DNA of 12,695 nt from Desulfuromonadaceae bacterium UBA5613 (GTDB lineage Bacteria > Desulfobacterota > Desulfuromonadia > Desulfuromonadales > UBA2197): the NCBI GenBank assembly GCA_002424625.1, contig DIKR01000038.1:1-12695 (forward strand), read 5' to 3'. Numbering within the stretch: position 1 is the first letter of the stretch; each line of letters opens with the position of its first letter. The notes beneath the pieces are model-generated. The model searched no databases, had not been told where the DNA came from, and saw only the letters and a list, made by a program, of their open reading frames with translations. Shown here in pieces: positions 1 through 6,654 of this stretch. Position numbers and translations under genes: made by a program.

Positions 1-1052
1 ACTGGTATCTGGCGCTAGCCGCTTACAATGCCGGGCCCGGTGCGGTAGCGCGGGCAATTGAGCGCAGCAACAGCAGCGATTTCTGGACGATTTCCCATAA
101 TCTGCACCTTCCGCTGGAAACCAGGAATTACGTCCCCAAGCTTCTGGCAGTCCTTTTGATCGCCAAACAGCCGGAAAAATACGGTTTTATTGATACGCAG
201 TTTCTTGAGCCGATCGCCTGCGACACGGTCACGGTTGAAGGTCCGGTCGATCTTGCCGTGATCGCCCGTCTTGCTGACAGCAGCTACGCTGAGATCAAGA
301 CCCTGAATCCCGAGCTGAAGCGCTGGTGTACCCCCCCCAAGCTGCAAAGCTATGAAATCAATCTGCCGCTCGGGACAAAAGATGATTTTCTCGCGGCTTA
401 TGCTGAGCTCCCGGCGACACAGCGTCGCGACTATAAAGCTCATAAAGTCGCCAAAGGCGAGACCTTGAAAGGTTTGGCCAAGCACTACCGCCTGAGCGTC
501 AATGACATCCTGCAGGCAAATTCATTGTCCACGGCCAAAGCCGTCAAGGTCGGGCGCACTCTCGTCATCCCCTTGCGGGCCGGGGTGGAAATGATTCCGC
601 GGGAAGACCTGATCGACGATCCGGTGGTGAGCAAGATCGCCAAATCCAAAAGCTACAAGGTGAAGAAGGGGGATACCTTGAGCAAAATTGCCCGGAAGAG
701 CGGTGTGACCCTGACGCAGCTGAAGAGCTGGAACCGCCTGACCGACAGAAGCCGGCTGCAGATCGGCCAGGTCCTGCTCGTCGGACCGGGCAAGAAAGCG
801 GCGCAAACGGCCATGGCCAAGGGGAAAACCGCGCCCCAAAAGGGCAGCTCGCAAATCGCCAAAAAGTCGCCATCGGCGACGGGCAAGAAGATTGTGCATA
901 CAGTGAAAAAGGGTGATACAGTTTACGGGATTGCCCGGCAATACGCGGTCAACCCGGCGCAGCTTCTGTCCTGGAACAATCTCGGCAGCGAACACATTCT
1001 GCAGCCGGGACAAAATCTGACAGTACGCGTTCAGAGCCGCAAAGGCGGCTAG
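1..1052 (+). CDS. mltD: MltD-like membrane-bound lytic murein transglycosylase, 3' part, three LysM domains
   Basis: The gene enters from the left edge; the first full codon is at base 3 and 349 residues are visible. Residues 1-20 (WYLALAAYNAGPGAVARAIE) are the end of the SLT transglycosylase domain; the AYNAGPG motif is typical, and the catalytic Glu must lie upstream of the window. A linker region follows, then three LysM repeats at about residues 145-191, 217-260 and 297-343, each with a (K)KGDT/KGET core and a GQ/GR-x-L end. A Lys/Ala/Ser-rich linker separates repeats 2 and 3. Known for the family: non-hydrolytic cleavage of the glycan MurNAc-GlcNAc bond in the periplasm, with LysM binding peptidoglycan. 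The MltD name rests on the SLT plus multiple LysM layout; another LysM-bearing transglycosylase is possible. A run of eight C lies at 331-338 within the coding sequence. Confidence 0.85.
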   Translation, partial: WYLALAAYNAGPGAVARAIERSNSSDFWTISHNLHLPLETRNYVPKLLAVLLIAKQPEKYGFIDTQFLEPIACDTVTVEGPVDLAVIARLADSSYAEIKTLNPELKRWCTPPKLQSYEINLPLGTKDDFLAAYAELPATQRRDYKAHKVAKGETLKGLAKHYRLSVNDILQANSLSTAKAVKVGRTLVIPLRAGVEMIPREDLIDDPVVSKIAKSKSYKVKKGDTLSKIARKSGVTLTQLKSWNRLTDRSRLQIGQVLLVGPGKKAAQTAMAKGKTAPQKGSSQIAKKSPSATGKKIVHTVKKGDTVYGIARQYAVNPAQLLSWNNLGSEHILQPGQNLTVRVQSRKGG

Positions 1053-1112
1053 TCAAGGATCAGCTCATGTGACGCAGAACAGGGCTCATTGCTGCAAAGG
1101 AGATCTGGGATT

Positions 1113-1667
1113 ATGCGCAATGTCATCGTGATTGTTAGTATCTGTCTGCTGTTGTCCGGTTGTGCAGCCACGGCCGGGGAGCAGTCGCCATCGACCTCTT
1201 CGCCCGCCTCAACCGCCTCAACCGCGGCGAGCCGCTGGGTTGTCAGTGCCGGAACCACCTTGAAGGCGGCGGCGGTGGCAACGTCTGCGGATATTGCTCC
1301 CCTGGCGGTCGGCGCCCGGGTGCTGGTGCTGGAGAATGCCGGTCGCTGGTTAAAGGTCCAGACGGCAGCCGGGAAGAGTGGCTGGGTCTTTGCCGGCCGG
1401 CTGGCATTAACCCCGCCGGTCGCCGAGGCTGCTGCCAGTGAGGGCCTCCTTACCGATGCCGCCCGGCAAAGCCAGATCGAAGTTGCGCAGGCAGACAGTG
1501 CCCGCAGCATTCGCGGCTTGTCAGCAGAAACGGAAAACTACGCCCGGGAGCGGGGGACTCCGCAGGAGTATCGCCAGGCTCTTGACCGGATTCTGGCGCG
1601 GCAGGTGAGTCAGAGTGAAATCACCGCTTTCAAGCGCGCCGGCAAACTCGGCGAGTATGCGCAGTGA
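1113..1667 (+). CDS. SH3-domain lipoprotein of unknown role
   Basis: This is a 184-residue predicted lipoprotein. The ATG at 1113 is chosen over an upstream TTG because AAAGGAG at 1096-1102 sits 10 bases before it and because the protein then starts with a clean signal: MRN, a hydrophobic stretch and the lipobox LLSG-C17. A Ser/Thr/Ala-rich linker (about 22-40) leads to a bacterial SH3-like domain (about 41-98, with RWLKVQTAAGKSGWVFAGRL). Such domains often bind cell-wall peptides. The C-terminal part (about 110-184) is charged and looks helical (SAETENYARERGTPQEYRQA); I do not recognise it. The gene lies 60 bases after the transglycosylase and 10 bases before the M48 protease, so it is probably co-transcribed with the protease. 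A role as an envelope partner of either neighbour is inference. Confidence 0.85.
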   Translation: MRNVIVIVSICLLLSGCAATAGEQSPSTSSPASTASTAASRWVVSAGTTLKAAAVATSADIAPLAVGARVLVLENAGRWLKVQTAAGKSGWVFAGRLALTPPVAEAAASEGLLTDAARQSQIEVAQADSARSIRGLSAETENYARERGTPQEYRQALDRILARQVSQSEITAFKRAGKLGEYAQ

Positions 1668-1677
1668 GGAGAGGATG

Positions 1678-2538
1678 ATGAAGATGAAAAGATATTTTCT
1701 GCTGCTTTGTTGTCTGGGAATCGCTGTCACCGCCAACGCCAGCTGGCTGGATCAGCTGCAGGAGCTCGCCGACCCTGAGTCCAAGGAACGTCAGATCCTT
1801 TCCGGTACCACGCAGGTGCTGAGCAGCAGCAAAGAGATCGACTACGCAACAGAACGAACGATCGGTGAAGCTCTGGCCCTGGAGAGTATGCAGCGTTTCG
1901 GGCGACCGGTCGACAATGAAAGCTTGCAGCGCTATGTCAATCTTGTCGGGGCGGTGGTGGCACAAAGCAGTTTGCGTTCGACCATCCCTTATCGCTTCAC
2001 GGTTCTCGACAGTCCTGTCCAGAATGCCTTTGCAGCGCCGGGCGGGGTGATCTTTATCAGTAAAGCGCTCCTCGGGATATTAGCTGACGAGGCGGAACTC
2101 GCGGCTGTCCTGGCCCATGAAATCGGCCACGTTGCCGGCAAACACGCGCTCAAAAGCACCCGGCGTGCGCAATTTCTTCAAGGGGTCGGGACGATTACCG
2201 CGGCGACCAGTGGCAGCAAGGGCAAGGAATATCAGGCATTGATCGGGGATTTGCAGAGTACGCTCTTTGATCAGGGCCTGGATAAGAACATGGAGTTTGA
2301 AGCTGACCTGGCGGCGATGGAGACCAGCTATCGGGCCGGCTATAATCCTTTGGCGATGATCCGGGTTCTCGAACGTTTGCAGAAGCTGGAAGCAACCAGT
2401 ATCAAAAAGGGGTCGTGGTTCTCGACCCACCCACCGTTGCAGCAACGGATCGCCCGACTTAAAAAGGAGGGATACCGTTATCCGGACGCGGCCAGCCTTG
2501 CGGAACTGCCTGAGCGTTTTCAGGAAAAACGGAAGTGA
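1678..2538 (+). CDS. Exported M48-family zinc metalloprotease
   Basis: The product has 286 residues. In-frame ATGs lie at 1675, 1678 and 1684; AGGAG at 1667-1671 is 3, 6 and 12 bases before them, so 1678 fits best, but this is not certain. The N-terminus is a signal peptide (MKMKRYFLLLCCLGIAVTANA, cleavage likely after ANA), so the enzyme should be periplasmic. The M48 zinc site is complete: H147-E148-I-G-H151 in AAVLAHEIGHVAGKHA, with E208 in FEAD as the third ligand; the STHPPLQQRI motif near residue 249 is also typical. There is no TPR extension, so it is closer in layout to the short LoiP/YggG type than to BepA. Family members take part in envelope protein quality control; the substrate here is unknown. 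Stop at 2536-2538. Confidence 0.9.
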   Translation: MKMKRYFLLLCCLGIAVTANASWLDQLQELADPESKERQILSGTTQVLSSSKEIDYATERTIGEALALESMQRFGRPVDNESLQRYVNLVGAVVAQSSLRSTIPYRFTVLDSPVQNAFAAPGGVIFISKALLGILADEAELAAVLAHEIGHVAGKHALKSTRRAQFLQGVGTITAATSGSKGKEYQALIGDLQSTLFDQGLDKNMEFEADLAAMETSYRAGYNPLAMIRVLERLQKLEATSIKKGSWFSTHPPLQQRIARLKKEGYRYPDAASLAELPERFQEKRK

Positions 2539-2787
2539 AATTTTGTTGCTGCCGGTCAATCCCGGGATCAGGCTGAGAGCTGATCGCGCCAACAGGGTAA
2601 TGATTAATAGTCTTGTAACTAACTGTTATCTATGGAATATTGATCATTTTTATTAACTGCTTGCAAATTGTTTTGGAATAGGCTAAAGAATGTCCTCGTT
2701 TTTTTGTCTCTCTGCATCGAGCCCCTTTTCCCTTGACACCGGGCGTCCTCTGCTTATACTAGGCGCCTTTGGCAGGATCGATCCAGG
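2539..2787 (+). other. Intergenic region with AT-rich tract and promoter
   Basis: This is the longest gene-free stretch in the window (249 bases). Bases 2601-2700 contain only 29 G or C, far below the surrounding genes. A short inverted repeat (GATCAG at 2566-2571, CTGATC at 2580-2585) follows the protease gene but has no T run, so I do not call it a terminator. A promoter lies at 2733-2760. No convincing small ORF or RNA gene was seen. Confidence 0.7.
2733..2760 (+). promoter_or_regulatory. Sigma-70 type promoter for the DUF177-rpmF-plsX-fab cluster
   Basis: The -35 box TTGACA (2733-2738) is a perfect match to consensus, and the -10 box TATACT (2755-2760) matches at five of six bases, with a 16-base spacer. 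Transcription would start near 2766-2768, about 20 bases before the DUF177 start codon. An 8-base palindrome AGGCGCCT (2761-2768) lies exactly at the expected start point, and a 10-base palindrome GGATCGATCC (2775-2784) overlaps the ribosome binding site. Whether either is an operator cannot be told from sequence. Confidence 0.65.
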
Positions 2788-3339
2788 ATGATCATTCAGC
2801 TCGACCACATGAAAGAACAGGGCCTGTCCCGTCAGTTTCAGCTTGCTCCCCACGATTTCCCGGATGCCACAGCCTGGGAGGAATCAGGGGATTTTAAATT
2901 GCTTGAGCCGATCAGGATTGAGTTCACAGCCAACCGTATCGGCGGGTTGATTGAGGTTAAAGGACAGATCGCGACCGGGGTCGCATCTTTTTGTGGTCGG
3001 TGTCTGAAGCCTTTCCGCTTTGAGCTCGATGAAACTTTTGTCCTGACCTTTACCAACGAGCCTCTGACCGTTCATGAGGACGGGGCTGATGACGAAGAAG
3101 GGATAGAGTTAAGTGCAGAAGAACTCGGTTTGATCCCTTTTGTCGGTGACTCCATCGATTTAACCGAGGCCCTTGCCGAACAGTTCTTTCTGGCTCTGCC
3201 GGTTCGCCCGCTTTGCTCGGAGGAGTGTCAGGGACTTTGTCCTTACTGCGGCATTGATTTAAATGACAAGAAGTGCGATTGTACTCCTCCGGATTTTGCC
3301 GGCAAATTTTCCGCGCTCAAGAATATGAAGATCAATTGA
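2788..3339 (+). CDS. yceD: YceD/DUF177 family protein with zinc-type cysteines
   Basis: The 183-residue protein belongs to the YceD/DUF177 family, which in many bacteria is encoded directly before rpmF; the family has been linked to 23S rRNA accumulation and ribosome biogenesis. The start at 2788 follows a modest AGGA at 2774-2777. Two cysteine groups are visible: C69-x2-C72 in FCGRCLKPF, and a C-terminal set C143, C147, C151, C154, C163, C165 in a CSEECQGLCPYCGIDLN context, the hallmark of the C-terminal half of this family. Cys pairs suggest zinc binding (inference). A very acidic loop (about 95-112) lies between. The gene is the first behind the promoter at 2733-2760 and is 97 bases before rpmF. 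Cytoplasmic; no signal peptide or membrane segment. Confidence 0.92.
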   Translation: MIIQLDHMKEQGLSRQFQLAPHDFPDATAWEESGDFKLLEPIRIEFTANRIGGLIEVKGQIATGVASFCGRCLKPFRFELDETFVLTFTNEPLTVHEDGADDEEGIELSAEELGLIPFVGDSIDLTEALAEQFFLALPVRPLCSEECQGLCPYCGIDLNDKKCDCTPPDFAGKFSALKNMKIN

Positions 3340-3354
3340 CGGTTATCACGATGA

Positions 3355-3379
3355 CCTGATCCTTGTTTTTCGGGTCAGG
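3355..3379 (+). promoter_or_regulatory. Intergenic hairpin upstream of rpmF
   Basis: CCTGATCC (3355-3362) and GGGTCAGG (3372-3379) form an 8-base-pair stem with one T-G wobble and a 9-base T-rich loop. The downstream bases ACAAAATAAAG contain no T run, so this is not an ordinary intrinsic terminator. It may be a processing site, a stabilising element or a leader structure of the rpmF message. Confidence 0.45.
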
Positions 3380-3436
3380 ACAAAATAAAGACCGGGAGTG
3401 CAAATTTATGACTCCCCACGAACAGGAGATGAACCC

Positions 3437-3619
3437 ATGGCAGTTCCCAAGAAGAAGACTTCCAAATCAAAACGCGACATGCGCCGTGCTCATGACGCTT
3501 TGACCCCCCCGGGTCTGTCCGTTTGCCCGGAATGTAAAGAGCCGAAACAGTCGCATCGTGTCTGTCCGAGCTGCGGCGTCTATAAGGGTAAAAAAGAGAT
3601 TAAAGCAGCGGCTGAATAG
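3437..3619 (+). CDS. rpmF: 50S ribosomal protein L32 (bL32)
   Basis: This 60-residue protein is bL32 of the large ribosomal subunit. The N-terminus MAVPKKKTSKSKRDMRRAHD is diagnostic. A zinc ribbon is present as C30-x2-C33 and C43-x2-C46, so this is the zinc-binding (C+) form rather than a zinc-independent paralogue. The start is ATG 3437: AGGAG at 3424-3428 lies 8 bases before it, and the GTG at 3398 would add a leader absent from the family. It is followed 11 bases later by plsX, the pairing seen in many proteobacteria. A run of seven C lies at 3504-3510 inside the gene. Confidence 0.97.
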   Translation: MAVPKKKTSKSKRDMRRAHDALTPPGLSVCPECKEPKQSHRVCPSCGVYKGKKEIKAAAE

Positions 3620-3630
3620 GGTCGCCTGGC

Positions 3631-4626
3631 ATGTCTCGTTATGTTGTTGCCGTTGACGTCATGGGGGGGGATAATGCTCCGGCCATTGAGGTTGAAGGTG
3701 CAGTCGCGGCGGCGCGTCGCTGGAATATCCCTCTTATCCTGGTTGGCGACGCCGACCGGGTTAAAACGGAGCTCGCCAAACACAACAGCAAGGGACTCGA
3801 TATCACCATCCATCACGCCAGCGAAGTCGTCGGCATGATGGATTCAGCGTCCGATGCTATTCGCAAGAAGCGGGATTCCTCCATACGTGTCGCTTTTGAA
3901 CTGGTCAAGAGCGGCGCCGCGCACGCGGTCGTCAGTGCCGGGAATTCCGGTGCGACCATGGCGGCGGGGATGTTTGTGCTCAAGCGGATCCCCGGGATCG
4001 ATCGTCCGGCGATTGCGACGATCTTTCCGAATCTCAACGATCAGACCCTCTTTCTTGATGCCGGCGGCAATGTCGATTGCAAGGCGCAGCATCTGGTGCA
4101 GTTTGCCCTGATGGGCGAGGTCTACGCACGGAATGTTCTCCATAAGGAGCGGCCGCGGGTCGGGCTGTTATCCAACGGTGAAGAAGAGTGCAAGGGGAAT
4201 GAGCTGACCCGTGAAACCCATGCCTTATTAAAAGATGCGCCCTATAACTATATCGGCTATGTTGAAGGACGGGATATCTTCCGGGGACAGGTGGATGTTG
4301 TTGTCTGTGACGGTTTTGTCGGTAATATTGTCCTTAAGGCCGCTGAAGGTCTGGCCGATACTTTGATGACCATATTGCGCCGGGAATTTGCCGCTCACCC
4401 TCTGGCCAAGTTAGGATATCTCCTGGCACGACCCGCTTTTGCTGCTTTTAAAAAGCGGGTCGATTACGCTGAATACGGCGGCGCTCCCCTGCTTGGCATC
4501 GATGGCACCGGGATGATCTGTCACGGCGGCTCCAATGCCAAGGCAGTGATGAACGCGGTCCGGATGGCGCACGAATCAGCGCAACTTAAAGTTAATGACA
4601 AGCTGGTCGCCCAGTTGAACGGGTGA
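3631..4626 (+). CDS. plsX: Phosphate acyltransferase PlsX
   Basis: PlsX converts acyl-ACP and phosphate to acyl-phosphate, the acyl donor for PlsY, and so joins fatty acid synthesis to phospholipid synthesis at the inner face of the membrane. The product has 331 residues, a normal length. The N-terminal motif AVDVMGGDNAP (residues 7-17), NSGAT (105-109) and the C-terminal GGAPLLGIDG region are characteristic. The ATG at 3631 lies 11 bases after the rpmF stop with only a weak AGG-type binding site, which suggests translation coupled to rpmF. The MGGD motif is encoded through a run of eight G (3663-3670). It lies 49 bases before fabH in the usual order. Confidence 0.97.
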   Translation: MSRYVVAVDVMGGDNAPAIEVEGAVAAARRWNIPLILVGDADRVKTELAKHNSKGLDITIHHASEVVGMMDSASDAIRKKRDSSIRVAFELVKSGAAHAVVSAGNSGATMAAGMFVLKRIPGIDRPAIATIFPNLNDQTLFLDAGGNVDCKAQHLVQFALMGEVYARNVLHKERPRVGLLSNGEEECKGNELTRETHALLKDAPYNYIGYVEGRDIFRGQVDVVVCDGFVGNIVLKAAEGLADTLMTILRREFAAHPLAKLGYLLARPAFAAFKKRVDYAEYGGAPLLGIDGTGMICHGGSNAKAVMNAVRMAHESAQLKVNDKLVAQLNG

Positions 4627-4675
4627 GTCAGAAGTTATCAGGCGGGAGTTTGCCGCGCAGGACGGAGTTTTGAAG

Positions 4676-5656
4676 ATGAAGAGAGTGCGGATTATCGGTA
4701 CCGGCTCGTATGCACCGGAAAAGATCCTGACCAATTTTGATCTGGAAAAGTTTGTAGACACCACCGACGAATGGATTTCCACCCGGACCGGCATCCGTGA
4801 ACGTCATGTTGCCGCCGAGGGCGAATATACTTCGGATCTTGCTGTCAAGGCTGCCGAGCGGGCACTGGAGATGGCCGGCCTCACCGCTGACCAGATCGAC
4901 CTGATTATTGTTGCGACGATTACCGGCGATTTCCCCTGGCCGGCGACCGCTTGTGTGGTCCAGGAGAAACTTAAGGCAACCAATGCCTTTTCTTTCGATC
5001 TCTCCGCCGCCTGCAGCGGTTTTGTTTATGCCCTTGCCAATGCCAGCGCCTTTATCACCGCCGGGACAGTGAAGCGGGCCCTGGTTATCGGCGCCGAAGT
5101 CTTTACCCGCGCTGTCGACTGGAATGATCGCAATACCTGTGTCCTCTTTGGCGACGGCGCCGGTGCGGTGGTTATTGAAGCGCAAGAAGGGGAGCAGGGG
5201 ATCCTTTCCTCGCATCTGCACTCGGATGGCTCCTATGCCGAGCTTTTGTATCAGCCGGGATTCGGATCTGTCCATCCGGCTTCAGAAGACGGATTAAAAG
5301 AACGTCTTCCTTTTTTGAAGATGCAGGGGACGGAAGTCTTCAAAGTGGCAGTGCGCTCTCTTTCTGATGTGGCTCTTGAGGCGATTGCCGCCAATCAACT
5401 CACCGTCGCGGATATCAATCTCTTTATCCCCCACCAGGCCAACCAGCGGATTCTCGATGCCACTGCCAAGCGGGTCGGCTTTCAGGCTGATCAGGTCTTC
5501 TGTAACGTCGAGCGTTACGGCAATACCTCGAGCGCATCGATCCCTCTGGCTCTGGATGAAGCGAATCGCGGTGGTAGAATCAAGGAAGGCGATTACGTTC
5601 TGCTGGATGCTTTTGGTGGCGGCTTTACCTGGGGCGCCATTCTGTTGCGCTGGTAG
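4676..5656 (+). CDS. fabH: 3-oxoacyl-ACP synthase III (KAS III) FabH
   Basis: FabH condenses an acyl-CoA primer (usually acetyl-CoA) with malonyl-ACP and so starts fatty acid synthesis. The protein has 326 residues. The Cys-His-Asn triad is complete: C113 in FDLSAACSGFVYAL, H253 in IPHQANQRIL and N283 in ERYGNTSSASIP. The C-terminal DAFGGGFTWGA motif is also typical. The start is ATG 4676, with GGAG at 4664-4667 eight bases before it; the TTG at 4670 is too close to that site. The stop is 30 bases before fabD. Primer preference (straight or branched) cannot be read safely from sequence. Confidence 0.97.
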   Translation: MKRVRIIGTGSYAPEKILTNFDLEKFVDTTDEWISTRTGIRERHVAAEGEYTSDLAVKAAERALEMAGLTADQIDLIIVATITGDFPWPATACVVQEKLKATNAFSFDLSAACSGFVYALANASAFITAGTVKRALVIGAEVFTRAVDWNDRNTCVLFGDGAGAVVIEAQEGEQGILSSHLHSDGSYAELLYQPGFGSVHPASEDGLKERLPFLKMQGTEVFKVAVRSLSDVALEAIAANQLTVADINLFIPHQANQRILDATAKRVGFQADQVFCNVERYGNTSSASIPLALDEANRGGRIKEGDYVLLDAFGGGFTWGAILLRW

Positions 5657-5686
5657 TTGCAGTCTTTTCAAGGAGTCATCGGAAAA

Positions 5687-6601
5687 ATGAACGCATTTAT
5701 CTTCCCGGGGCAGGGGGCGCAGTTTCCCGGCATGGGAAAGGACCTCTTCGAGAATTTCAGCGTTGCCAGACATGTCTTCGCCGAAGCCAATGAGGTTTTG
5801 GAATTTGATCTCGCCGGCCTTTGTTTTAATGGCCCCGAAGATGAGCTTAAGCTGACCAGAAATACCCAGCCGGCGATCTTGACCATGAGTATTGCGGCCC
5901 TGCGGGTCGTCGAATCGGAGACCGGTCTGCGTCCGGCTTTTGCCGCCGGCCACTCTCTCGGGGAATATTCGGCCTTGGTTTGTAGTGGCGCCATCGATTT
6001 TGCGGCGGCGGTGAAGACGGTTCGTTTACGCGGCACCTTTATGCAGGAAGCCGTGCCGGTCGGCGTCGGCGCCATGGCGGCGATCCTTTCGGCCGAAGCG
6101 GATGCTCTGCTTGAAATTTGTGCCGAAGCAGCTCAGGGGGAAGTCGTCGCCCCGGCCAACTACAATTCACCCGGGCAGATTGTTATTGCCGGCCATGCCT
6201 CGGCGGTGCAGCGGGCGATGGAGATTGCCAAGGGCAAGGGCTACCGCAAGGCGATGCTGCTGCCGGTCAGCGCTCCCTTCCATTGTGCCTTGATGCAGCC
6301 GGCGGCGGACCGCCTCAAGGCGGTTTTGGACGGACTTTCCTACCAGCAGATGCAGCTGCCGGTGGTGACGAATGTCGAAGCCCGCGCTAATGCCGATGCT
6401 GCGCGTGTACAGGATCTTCTCTTGACGCAGGTTTGTGCTCCGGTTTTGTGGGAACAGTCGGTGAATGCGATGATCCAGAGCGGGGTGACCCGTTTCATCG
6501 AGATCGGTCCGGGGAAGGTCCTTTCCGGTCTGGTCAAACGTATCAGTAAAGACGTGCAGCTTGCTAACGTCGAAGATCGCAGCACTCTGGCGCTGCTTTA
6601 G
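5687..6601 (+). CDS. fabD: Malonyl-CoA:ACP transacylase FabD
   Basis: FabD transfers the malonyl group from CoA to the phosphopantetheine arm of AcpP, giving the extender unit for FabH and FabF. The protein has 304 residues. Visible landmarks are FPGQGAQFPGMG (6-17) with the oxyanion-hole Gln9, the nucleophile Ser90 in GHSLGEY, Arg115 in LRGTFMQEA, which holds the malonyl carboxylate, and His199 in SAPFHC. The start is ATG 5687, with AAGGAG at 5670-5675 eleven bases before it; the upstream TTG at 5657 would add ten residues that do not fit the family. It lies 53 bases before fabG. Confidence 0.97.
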   Translation: MNAFIFPGQGAQFPGMGKDLFENFSVARHVFAEANEVLEFDLAGLCFNGPEDELKLTRNTQPAILTMSIAALRVVESETGLRPAFAAGHSLGEYSALVCSGAIDFAAAVKTVRLRGTFMQEAVPVGVGAMAAILSAEADALLEICAEAAQGEVVAPANYNSPGQIVIAGHASAVQRAMEIAKGKGYRKAMLLPVSAPFHCALMQPAADRLKAVLDGLSYQQMQLPVVTNVEARANADAARVQDLLLTQVCAPVLWEQSVNAMIQSGVTRFIEIGPGKVLSGLVKRISKDVQLANVEDRSTLALL

Positions 6602-6654
6602 TCCTACCCGGCAGTTGACCGCCGTATATCCTGATTGAAAGGGAATATTTTATT

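Noticed and set aside
2566..2585. Inverted repeat GATCAG/CTGATC after the M48 protease gene as a terminator
   Set aside because: The stem is six base pairs with an eight-base loop and no T run follows.
4642..4656. GCGG/CCGC inverted repeat between plsX and fabH
   Set aside because: A four-base-pair stem in a GC-rich gap is expected by chance.
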